From NCBI RefSeq assembly GCF_015832195.1, contig NC_052018.1:52327666-52391665 (forward strand): 64,000 nucleotides of DNA, given 5' to 3'. Position 1 is the stretch's first letter. Each line of letters opens with the position of its first letter. The notes beneath the pieces were generated by a model, which ran no database searches, was not told where the DNA came from, and worked only from the letters and a program-made list of their open reading frames with translations. The position numbers and the translations under genes are program-made. Source of the stretch: Motacilla alba alba (taxonomy: Eukaryota; Chordata; Aves; Passeriformes; Motacillidae). Of the stretch, positions 32,036-43,497 are shown one piece after another.

Positions 32036-33996
32036 GAGACTCTGGCATCCTGCCCTACCCTAAGGAAGAACTAGCATCCCCATGGGGCACAGCGATGGCA
32101 TGCCAGAGAGCACCGCAGTATTCCTCTGGTCCTGGTCCCCCATTAACACAGACTGGCGCTGGGTCAGAGCACCCTGCGATGAGACTGAAGAGTTTATGTC
32201 TTTACCCTCCACCCCAAACATGGCTGAAGGGGATACCTGCATCCCACCACTCAGACCCACTGTCCCAAAATCATCTGTGTATGCAATGCTGCCCACCTGT
32301 AGTTTTGTCTTTGCTCCACAAGCTCTCCTGGCGATTATCACCAGTTTCTTTGTGGCAAAGGACAGCTGTAATCAGAAGGTGGATCAGTGGATTGTGAAGC
32401 ACTTGTAGAAGGCAACACTTGAGAGATCTACAAAGATGAATAAGAGCACATGATATTTTGGGAAGAACAGAAACCCATGAGGGAATAAAGCCGTTTATCA
32501 TCAGCAGTTTAGCAGGAAGGAGGAAGCCAGCCTTTCTTGGCTTCCTCTGTAGCCTTTTTCATCTAATTTGATCTCTGGTTCTATTATTTCTAACCAAGTG
32601 GCAGTCTGAGAAGGTGCTATAGACGTGACCATGAGAACTGAGCCCAAGCCTTGAACACCCCTGGCTGTGGCTTCACAGAGGCTGCTGACCCCTGCTTGTA
32701 GGGCTGTTGTAAGTCATTTCCTTTCCTGATTAGGTCAGAACAGTGGCACCAACCTGAGTGTGTCAACATGGGGATTTCCTGCCATGTTGATTTTCCTCTA
32801 TCCCAAAGCAAGCCGTATGCTATACTTTTTAATTGAAAAGAAAATTTATTCCGGTAGGACATATATTTCCTAGCTGCATTTAGACAGTGAGCGATGAATC
32901 TTAGCACATTCCTCATTTCACATCATAATTACAGCAGGTGGTTGCTACTGTCTGATACCAAATATAGTTGCAAACTGTGGGACACTATGAAGGGGATGTT
33001 GGGTAAAATACTATAGTCTCCAAGAGGTCGGAAAAGTTAACCTTTTGTTTACAACCATCCAACATTCCTTAACCCAGATGTGACTTTTGTCACACCTCAA
33101 ATTTGTATCAGCAACCCTTTTCCTTTTAGGCACAGTTTGCTTGGAATGACTGTGCCTTTGCTCAACCACCAGTGTGAGGGTAACTGGTTTCCATTGCATG
33201 CAAGCTGTGGGAAGTCTCTGGGGCTTTCGGAGAGTTCCTTCTGGCCAGGAGATGGGCAAGGAAGAAACAGAGTGATGAAATATATACAGTGCATGGTAAA
33301 TTTAGTAAGAATGACCATGCATTTGAAGTCCAGCCACTTGTCCCTGTTTTACACTCTTTGCCAGTACGAAGAATGAAATGGAACTAGATGAGCCAGGAGT
33401 GAGTGAGCGTTCCTGAGAAAGCACAAGAAATGGCATGCACTGAAAAACAAATGCTGTGATTAGGGATCTTACACAGATTCACTATCCAGGGAAAAGGAAA
33501 GGCCCCACTGATGATTGAGTAGAAATTTTCTAAATATAAGTTTACATCCTTGTGTTGTTGAGTTCTTCCTCCTAAAACACACAGAGCAGAGTAGGGGTGG
33601 GCAATGGTAGTTTTGTTATCAGTTAGATGTGAGATCATGTATGTCGTGATGAACCATCAATGAAATGCAATGTTTAAAGATGTAATCTACCACCTTTTGT
33701 TTTGTCTGCTCATCATTAAATAAAGACTTAGAGGACTAAGGCAAGAGAATATTTTCTTCAGTCTTAACACATTTAAAATACATTCAGGTATTCAGCTGAG
33801 AGACATTTTCTAGGAAACCAAAATATAATAAGTAAATATTATATAAACAGTTGCAATTATCTCTTTGAGGGTTTTTTCCCCTTGTTAAAAATACTTAGCT
33901 TCCTTTTTTATTGTACATCACATTCACAGTATTCAGTTGTAAGTGATTAGTAGCACATTCTTGCAACATCTCAAATCCTTCTTTTTAGTGAAGATC
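32036..33996. other. Intergenic sequence
   Basis: No repeat, RNA gene or exon was recognised. The overlapping open frames of about 100 codons near 32082-32408 on both strands carry no family motif. Confidence 0.7.
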
Positions 33997-33998
33997 CC

Positions 33999-34150
33999 AG
34001 AATGACAGAATGGTTGAGGTTGGAAGGGACGTCTGCAGATCATCTGATCCAACTGTTCTGCCCAAGTTGGGTCAGCAAGGACAGGTGATCCAGGACCATG
34101 TCCATACAGCTTCTGCCTATCTCCAAGGATGAGGACTCTGCAACCTCTAT
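33999..34150 (-). mobile_element. CR1 LINE 3'-end fragment, about 150 bp
   Basis: The plus strand reads AGAATGACAGAATGGTTGAG, GTTGGAAGGGACGTCTG, AGATCATCTGATCCAACTG, then GGTCAGCAAGGACAGGTGAT and TCTCCAAGGATGAGGACTC. It is a CR1 subfamily different from the copy at 28.3 kb. Confidence 0.93.
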
Positions 34151-35416
34151 TTGTCATCTTCAGTGACAAAATATCACCCTTTGTGCCAGCCTTAAAAGGA
34201 GAGGAACTTCCACCAGTAGCTGACGTGAAAAAAAAAAAAAAGGACACACTAACATGAGAACTAAAAAGATGCTAACATTTCCAGTTTTTGCTTTGCTGAC
34301 TCCACAATCTTTAGTTATACGTAAAAAGTTACACAAGGATTTTATTAAGTGATTCTTTACACCCACAACTTTACTGTTTCTTTGAAAGTGGATCATAAAT
34401 CCCAAAAAATTTTTAAAGCTAACCTGCAGCCATATGCCATTGAGATTCCCATGGATTTTTCAGTATTACAAATTGTCTTCTGAGGTACCACAGCTTTTCA
34501 TATCCTGTGTTTTCCATATGGGCAATCTAATACAGCAATATCAACCTGAATTTCTTCTGTGCTGAAAAACAATGCTTTTAACTTACCTGCCTTTTATACC
34601 ATGTTTCTTTAGATGAGTAAAATATTTAGAGCCTTTCTTTGTTGTTCCATTTTTGGTTTTGGTTTTGGTTTTTGCGTTGGTTTTGTTTTTGTTTTTGGAG
34701 AAAGACTTCAGTTTGACACTTGATGCTGAATATATTTTATGTTTTAATGCAAATTTTTAATCAGTTTGGGGGTTGTGTGGACATATCTAAACAGAAAACA
34801 CACTTTTTTGTGAAGTGGGTATCTCAGTTTGGCTTTTTGGCCAAGTGCATTGACAGACATCATCCATACATGCCTTGCCAGGTGAAGCTGTGTATCTGCT
34901 CTGTGAGAATTGAATATTCAGTTTTAATTGTTTTGCTAAGAGTAAAATTTCTGAATGTTTTCATAAGCAGAGGAGCGAGCTCCCTGCCAGAGAGCTCTCT
35001 GAGTGTGAGATTAGCACAGCACGCTATGAAGAATGAAGAAAGCATTTCAAGACCGCTGGAAGTTGCAATACCCCTGTGCAAGGCACCCTGACAAACTCCT
35101 GTGCTAAAGTGTTCCAGTGTACTGACAGGTCGGCGCAGCGACATTAGGAGGATGACAGCGATGCTGGAACGATGATTCCACATGAAAAATACTCCCTGCT
35201 TTTTGATTCTTCAGTGGGTCGTTCAAATTAATGACAAAAGAAGTGCCTTATAAAATTGTTGGGGCGAAATTTGTGATTGTATTGGATAAGGTATCTGGCT
35301 TCCCTTTGTAAACTGGCAAACTTGTAAACTGAGCAATTCACGATTCACAACAAAAGCTACCCCAATAAAACATTTGTCTGCTGGCCTCTTTGCCTGGCTG
35401 CCTTTTTCCTTTTTTG

Positions 35417-35417
<1 letters not shown>

Positions 35418-35452
<35 letters not shown>
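35418..35452. repeat. Poly(T) run of 35 bases
   Basis: An uninterrupted T run after a T-rich lead-in. No retroposed gene was recognised next to it. Confidence 0.97.
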
Positions 35453-35453
<1 letters not shown>

Positions 35454-37945
35454 TTAAAATATTTGATTTTTACTCAGCTTGTCAGTAAGATTCTTGATCT
35501 GTCAAAGTTCTGTATTTTCTTATTCTATGTGAGCATTTCAATCAAATCAAATACGACAACTTAAAGACGTGCAGATGGCTTTTGAGCTGGAAAGAACTGG
35601 TTGTCTAACTGGTAGAAAGGGGAGTCTTCTACTTGGCTGACTGAAATTTGGCTCTGTTAATTTAGTAACGACTTTTTCCTTAGTGTTTGTTCATACCTTA
35701 AAGGTTTTTATCTTTCCTGATATGGATCATGGTTCTACTAATGGCAAGCATTTTTTTTTTTTTTTGTTTTTGAAAGGGATAAGTATAAATACCCCTCAAA
35801 TACCCAATTTCATAATTTTTTTTTTTTTTTACACTGGAATGTGTCCATTATTCATCACTGTTACTTGACTTTCTCTGGTGGACATTTTGGTATAAAAATT
35901 TTTAAAATAATAAGCATGTGCAGAAAGGTGAAAGAGAAATTCTTATTTTCTCACAAAGCCACAAAGCTTGTTTTCCATGATTGAACACTTGTTTGATTCC
36001 TTTTTTATTTCAGTTTTTCTTCAATTCTTTTTCTTTTCAATTTTTTTTTTCACTTTCCTGTTCCCTCATAACTTAGCTCCTGGCAGCTATGTTATAAGGT
36101 TAAGTAGTCTAAGTAGATATTAATCTGAAATAAAAAAGTGTTTTGCTCAACAAAAGCTGCAAGACTCAGTTAGTTGGCAGAGGAAAAAGTGTTGGTCTCG
36201 CCCTTCCCTGTTCTTACTAAGGAATGTTTGAATGTCCAAATTAGAAGACTAAAGTACTACCAAGTAATAATATTTCAGGTAATTGAATTTGGGATTTGTG
36301 AGGTTTTTTGTGGTCATTGCTTGGTAATTAAGGGCTGGTCTTGGATTCTAACTTCTCATTTTTGAAATATGAGCTCTTTTTATTTTAGACAGATTAATCA
36401 GACATTTTGTGGCTGATGGCCAAGATGCTCAATTACAGATTTTGATATAAAGCTACAGCTCCATTCGTGCAACTTTTTGCTTCGAATTTGTGATTTACCA
36501 CACGCACATTAAAAGGGAAGACCAACAGTGAGCAGCTGCCACACGATCCCCTATTTCACTTGCGAGAGTGCGGCGCTGTGCATCGTCCCTGCGGGGAGCC
36601 CATTCCCGAGCAGGGAGTCCTTGGACCCAGCAAAATGTTTTGTTCACCTCTGAAAGCAGCTGTGAGCAACAGCCTGTACTGTACCAAATACAGTTTGTTG
36701 GCATGGGCTTGAACTTTATTCTGCTGGGTTTTTTTTTTTCTCTTTTCTGCATTTAAACATTGCAGTAAACCTTTCTGTTGGCTTCTTGGCTGCAGTATCC
36801 CTGGGGAGTAAAAAAAAAAAAAAGATCTTTCGTGACCTACAAAACATGGAAATGGGAGTTTTAATGAGCAGTTGGAAGTGGTGCCTCCAAAATCTTGTTT
36901 GCAGGTGTTTTGTGGCCACCCAGCAGAGCACAAAAAATACCACAGTCACACTGTCTGTGAGGAACACAGCTGAGATGCAGGCTGGACAACACTCTAAGCT
37001 TCTCTTAAACAACTTCCTGGCCAAAAAATATTCTGTTAAAGAGGTCATGGGTAATTCTTAATACTAAATATTTTCATTATTTGAACTTTTCACAATGTGT
37101 CACTTTCAACATACACTCGTTGGAAATCATTTGCAAATAAGCAAACGTGTCAAAAATAGTCTATTGAAATAATTATGAAAAGCACTTTTATTTAGGGAAT
37201 TATATTTTCTGCTCCAGGATCAGATCTTCTCAAAAACATGTTGTAAAAAATGATCCCATGCCAAAATCTTTGGGATTCTTCCAATCCCACTGGAGTTGTG
37301 TGAGTTTAATTCAGTGCTGTTCTATCATCATAATGTATTTTTGACAACTGAAATAAAATATTTAAATATTTTATCCAAAGTATTTTGATAAATAGGTAAA
37401 TTCTTTATCCAATGCATTTTCACGTATTTTTCTTTCCTCATAGGATGCCTCTGTTTAAATTTCTCCCTCATGCAGTCCTAAAAACCTTTTTATGTTCAGG
37501 GGAGGATGGACAATGCAAGCATGTGCTATCAATTGCTTGTTTTACTGAGTGTGAGAACTGGAAAAAATACTTATCTTCAAATCAACAGAGTAATCTGGAC
37601 AAATCAGTAATTTGTCTTCATTTTTTTTAATTAAGGCAGGAATACCAGGTCAAAAACTATATTTCAAAATTTAAATAAATATTTCTGAAAATATTTTTTC
37701 TTAATTTAGTTCTATTTCTTCATCCAAAACTCTTTTCAAATTTGACATAAATTATTGCATAGTTTCAACCTGTGTCTCCTTCTACTGACAGATAAGCTAC
37801 ATAGGTTAAAAAAAAATTACTTGCTCCAAAGGTACAACTTGCATATTGGACAAGTATCTGTTGCTTAAACAACAGCAAAGCTTAAAATGACAATAAATTT
37901 ATCATCCAGTCCTATGAAACAAAGCCACAATACCTTTTTAAAGAA

Positions 37946-37947
<2 letters not shown>

Positions 37948-38019
<72 letters not shown>
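37948..38019. repeat. (TA)36 microsatellite
   Basis: A perfect AT/TA alternation of 72 bases. Such tracts can extrude cruciforms and are mutable in length. Confidence 0.98.
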
Positions 38020-38022
<3 letters not shown>

Positions 38023-40399
38023 CTGCTGTTTGCTTTTGAATCACCCATGGCTGCTGCTTCACCACAAATTTAAATTATGGAGACAATCTTCCAGGCCCTG
38101 CTGGTAATTAATTGCTGTAACTTGTGTGTGCCTTTGTGAATCCAGCAGTGTGGCTGCAGATAAACAACTAATTAGCACTTTTATACAAGGGAAATGGATT
38201 TCCAATTACTGCTATCTCTCCTCTGCCCCCTCTTCTTCGCATGCAGTTTTCTTAGGCATGAGGGATGCCTCATGGCTTACCAAACCAGATAGTCTTGTCT
38301 TTCTCTCTTTCTGTCTCCACCATTCAGCAAGGGTTTAATCCAAGCCAGGCTGCTGAGCTGCTGTGCCTGCCCTCACGCCGCTGTCTTAGTGGGAGAAGCC
38401 TTTGGAAAGAAAGAATGAATGTTTTAGGTAAAACAAGAAAATGTAAAAAAACATTTGGGCAAGAACAGTGGTAGTAGTTTATAATCAGATGTAGCACTGC
38501 CAGAGAGCTGCACTGGGAAGAGGCTCTAGAATTATCCCAGGTCCCTAGATTAGCTCAGGACTAAAGGGAAAAAAATGTGACCAGTAGTATGTAGTGTATA
38601 TGGGCACAAACTAGGAAATCCAGAGGAATCTGTAACATGGTGTATTACAAGCAGCATAGAGGTGCAAACTAGTCCTGTGACCTGCTTATCTGCAGAAAGC
38701 TGGGACTGGATCCAGCTACTTTGATCCTCTGAGAAAGGAGGGAATGCAGCATCATGTACAGCTAATTTGGTAGAGTTCAGCTAGAGTACAGCTCCAGCCC
38801 TAACAGGGGCCAGATGGCGTGACCCCGTGCTGTGCTGCCCGCCTGCCCAAAGCACAGCACTTCCCTTTGGCAGACAACTGCCTTTCCACCATGTGGGATT
38901 TCTGTCTTCAGAGCTGCTTTAAGAAAAACAAAATGCCTTGCACTTCTTTTGCTCCAAAGTGGGACCCACCTCTTGAGCACAGCAGTCCTCTGTTTCCACC
39001 AATGTATTTGGAAATCTTTACAGCATTTCACCAGAGCCAATGCAACTTTGATGCATTATTTCTCAGAGGCAGAGCAAGTATGGAACATATTACCTTGCTG
39101 GGAAAATTCTGACTTGGATTATTGCTTTGGCACTTTCCAAGTGGCCTTCTCACTCTGTATCCCAAAGTGTCTCACAGGGGTAATAAATTACATTACCCAC
39201 AACCAGTATGACCTCAGTAAGATCTACCTGTGGCCAAGAATAGCTCCATGTTACTGTCAGGTAATTAGTGGTGTCATTCATTAACTGAGGAAGTGAGAGC
39301 CAGAAAGCAACCCTTTACTCTTTGTGGCCAGTGTCACAGCATGGCACAAAAGCCATTTAACCAGCCACCATCAGCTGGCTGAAGTGAGGTTAGATATTGA
39401 CAAAGAATTTGTTCTTCTGGCCCATGGGAGATGCATGGCACACACAGAGTCACCCTTGCACACCCCATCCATGGTCACATTTGGTGCTGTCATCCCACCT
39501 GCCTGCAAGCGAGGCCTGAGCTGCTATCACCTTAAGCTGTGCACTGTTCTGACCTTAAACCTTAACCCTGTGTAATCTGATGGGGGTGGCTTCCCAATCC
39601 TGCAGACTGGTGCCCTCTAAATTCAGGTAAAAACTTGTTCCTCTGATGCACAGAGACTGGTGTATCTAATCACAGCCAGCACACTGGTATGGAATTAGGG
39701 GAACCCAGTTAGGCTGCTTGCTGCTTCTCTGTGGCCATCCAGGGAGCCTTTCTGGGAATAAGGATCAAAGAGTCCATATTTGGACGTGGAGTGAAAAAAG
39801 CATCTCTGCTTCTGCACCCTGGTGTGGTTAGTGCCCAATTTTGATTCTTGGAAGCCCAAGAGCTAAATTGAGGCACAAGCCCATGGAGATCTGGAGGAGC
39901 AGCTCCTTGTGCTCCAGAGGGAAAGGTCCACGCTGCCCCGCAAGCTGGAAATGCTGGTGTGGATGCTGCTGGCAGCATGCGGGGAGGCTGATCCTGCTTA
40001 CAGTCCCCACAAGGGCACAAGCAGTGCCCAACCCTGCTGTTCTCACTGAGGGCATTCTTCCCCTGCAAACAGAGCTGGAGGTGAGGCATTAGGAGGATTT
40101 TGATCCACATGAAAGGCAGGCAGAGAGCACTGCAGAGATGTGTATGAGCCTGAATGCATCTGTAGTCTCAAGATCTCATAGATATGCAGATGTACTATGA
40201 TGGGTTTCTCCCTGAATGCTGGCATTCTTGGTCTTTCTGCTCCTTCACAGACACCTCTCTGACAGCCTACAGAGCTCTTCAGTATCACTTCTTATTCCAT
40301 TCAGAGTTCATCCACCTCTCTTAACCTAACCCCCTTTACTCTGTCAGCAACCTTCCTCACCCTCCCACAGACAACAGACATCTAGTTCCCACTTAGAAC

Positions 40400-40424
40400 T
40401 TTTTTTTTTTTTTTTTTTTTTTTT
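40400..40424. repeat. Poly(T) run of 25 bases
   Basis: An uninterrupted T run in otherwise mixed, pyrimidine-rich sequence. Confidence 0.95.
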
Positions 40425-42723
40425 AACTATGAAAAATTCCTTCTTGCTTTTCCCTCTCCTCCTCTGCTCTGCTCCACACCGCATATTCTGGAAGTCACCT
40501 TCAGACCACACTGGAGTGTTACCTCTATTGCCCAGGGCTAGGATCATGTTACAAGCTTTCCTCTTCTCACTAAAGATGTGTGCTCTGATTTGAACTTCAC
40601 CAAAGTTCAGGGATGTTTGGAATCTGGACTTCTGGCTTGGACCCCTCTCAGTGCCTCGTGTCAGCATCTAGGAGTTGACAGAAGTTGTTTGCAGCTGAGG
40701 CAACCCAATCTACAAGATGCAAATGACCAGGAATAAAAGAAAGAAACTCTAGCCCTCTAATTAAAGCTGGCCCCATGAGGAATTGCTCGGCCTCTGGAGG
40801 CATACCAACATATCTTTCTTCCCACACAAGCCACAGGTCAGGCAGTGCTCACCTGGCTATTGGAAATCCCAACAAGCAAGGAGATTCCATGAGTCTAGGG
40901 CCACACATCCTGGCCTGGCAGGCACACACCTTCATATTCTTGCTTTTCTTTCAAGAGACTGGGCTAGGAGAAGTGATGGGGAAGATCTTTGCAGATGGAT
41001 AACTCCATCTGGAACATGGCAGCTTTCCCTTTGCAATGGCTTTGGGGGAGAAGAGGCAATGGACAGAACAAGTGGTTTTTTTGCTTTTATTTATTTTACC
41101 AGAGTAGGCTTGGCCAGCTTAGCTTTGACTCCGTAACAGGACTCAATGCACAAAGGATGGTGGGGAGAAGATGAGACTTGTTTCAAAGCCCTTATCAAAG
41201 AGCAGTCTGTGTTTCTCTGCTGGCATCTTATCTCAACAGCATGGCACCGTGGGGTTTTGCCTGCTGCTGCTGGGGGATGTGAGAGAGGCATTCCAAGCCT
41301 GTGCTCTCCACATGCCCTCAGCCTGCCCCTCAGGGAGGGATCTTACAGCACTGGCCAGGTGTCTGTGCAAGCCCAGGGGAGCCTGCCCAGTGTCAAAACA
41401 AACAGGGCTGTCATTTTCTCTTCTTCTGCCTACAGGAACCGAAAATTTCCTTCCTGCCCTTTCCTCCTGGCAGAAAATAGGCAGCTGAGAGACAGGCCAG
41501 AGAGGCCAGGGAGCACCAGTGGCCCACACACTCCCGGGATAGGAGGGAGCTGTTGCAGCCCAGGCTATTTTTAACCTGTTTTTGTTGCACACTGGCAGTC
41601 GCGTCTCTCATTGCTTTCTTCCTTCTCTGTGTCTCTGTGTGTCTTTGCAGCTCCTTCCTGCTACCCTGAGATGTGTGAACTATATATGGCCTGGGAAATC
41701 GGCACCAGGCAGTATTTTTAAACCAGGCCTCTGCTTTGCAGGCTGCTGTGACGCAGTTCATCCGACTTTGCGAGTTTCTCATGGGAATGCAGGGTGCCCG
41801 GCAGCAGCCTGCGATACTTGGCTGTTGAGTTTTTGGCCTGCACAATGCAACCCTTGGGGCCCAGGCTAACATCTCAAGACTTGGGAAGCAGCAGGCCTTG
41901 TGTGTGTGCAGGGGAGGGTTTGAGCCTGGCTGTCATCCCAGTGCAGCTTGCTGGATGTCAGCTGCAGGTCTCCGAAGTGAGGTGACTTGTCCAGCTGGCC
42001 ATGTGCTGCCACTGAATCTGGGGGCTGGGCACAGGGCTGACCTCCCTAGGTACCTGCCCTCCTGCACAGCATGTGTCTCTCTTCAAAGTCCCTGATCATG
42101 CCCTCTGTGGAAATGGTTTTTGTAATATTTGGAACAGGTTTACAGTGATGAAACCCTGGAAAATAGCCATCCAGTGTAGAAAAGACTGAATAAAAATACA
42201 TGAAGAAACATTTGGGAGCAAATAATTTCATCTGCTTTCACATGCCAAATAAACCTTTGATCTTTCCTCTTCTTCCACAGCTAAAATTCTGAGTGAAAAG
42301 GTGCTGCTGAGGACAAAAAGTTTCCTTATGAGGGTTTTTTTTCTAATTGCTACTTCTAATTTCTGTTTTATATTCAACAGAGGAAAAATAAAAGGTTGGT
42401 TTGAGACTCTTTGCTGGAAACATTCTGTCCAAAAACATTCTTTGAGCATTTTCATCCTGAGAAAATACAGGAGCCACTTTTATTGTCTACAGCCCAAACA
42501 TCCATTTTTCTCATGGTGCTAGCTTTTTACTGAAATTCTTGAAGAAAATAAAAAATATGTTTTAGTCACTCAGAACCTTGTAAATTAAAGAGTCACTTAA
42601 TCAGATTTTCTTCTGTGAGACAATGGTTTGTTTCTTCTCTTCTTTTAATATTTATGATGCATATAAGCTTAAATTAAATAACCACTATCTGAAGATTCTC
42701 TTATATGACTGCTGTTGTAGAAT

Positions 42724-43497
42724 GAATCACAGAGTCACAGAATTGTATAGGTTGTAAAAGACCTCTAAGGTCATTGAGTCCAACCCCTAGCCCAGCACTG
42801 CTAAGTCCACCACTTAATCATGTCCCTAAGTGCCACATCTACACGTCTTTTAAAATCCTCTTGGGATGGTGACTCCAGCAGTTCCCCAGGCAGCCTGTTC
42901 CAATGCTTGACAACTCCTTTGATGGAGAAATTTCTTCTAATATCCAACACAAACCTCCCCTGGTGCAACTTGAGGCCATTTCTACTTGTGTTGCTCATTA
43001 CCTGGGAGAAGAGGCCAAGCCCCAGATGGCTACAGCCTCCTTTCAGGCAGCTGTAGGGAGCAATAAGGTCTCCCTGACTCTTCCTTTCTCCAGGCTAAAC
43101 AACTCCAGCTCCCTCAGCCACTCCTCATAGGACTTGTGCTCCAGACCCTTCACCAGCTTCATTGCCCTTCTCTGGGCTCACTTCAGTGCCTGAATGTCTC
43201 TCTAGCAGCAAAGTGTTGAAAATTGAACACAGGATTCAAGGTGTGGCCTCCCCAGAACTGAGGAACATGGGATTGGTCATGGCCCAGGTCCTTCTGGCCA
43301 CAGGATTTCTGATACAAGCCAACCTTTCCTGCTTCAGCTAACTGGGCCACTTCGTCATAGAAGGAGATCAAGGAGATCAAGGTTGGTCAAGCAGGACATG
43401 ACTTTTACAAATCCACACTGGCTGGACCTGATCCCCTGGCTGGCCTGCACATGTCACAGGAATGCACTCAATCTGATTCGCTCCATGAGCTTCCCTT
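42724..43497 (-). mobile_element. Long CR1 LINE fragment with internal deletion
   Basis: The plus strand begins GAATCACAGAGTCACAGAAT, then GTCATTGAGTCCAACCCC, CTAAGTGCCACATCTACACG, CAGCCTGTTCCAATGCTTG, AGGCTAAACAACTCCAGCTC and CTTCACCAGCTTCATTGCCC up to TTCTGATACAAGCC (about 43320). It then jumps to a more 5' part of CR1: CTTCGTCATAGAAGGAGATC, GTCAAGCAGGACATGAC and ACTGGCTGGACCTGATCCC. The intervening part, several hundred bases in a standard CR1, is missing. The reverse-transcriptase frame is broken and the copy is dead. Confidence 0.93.

Larger units (their letters stand above)
34151..42720. other. Intergenic sequence with simple repeats
   Basis: Contents: a G/T-rich GGTTTT stretch (34652-34700), a 35-base T run, a (TA)n tract, a 25-base T run, and CpG-containing patches near 34960-35300 and 36500-36620 that could be regulatory. 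No exon could be supported. Open frames of up to 153 codons at 39.7-42.1 kb overlap on both strands and lack any family signature. Confidence 0.65.

Noticed and set aside
42801..42998. Minus-strand 65-codon frame with a VKHWNRLPGELLESPS motif
   Set aside because: It is real CR1-derived sequence but only a translated remnant of the 3' region of the CR1 copy at 42.7 kb, not a gene.
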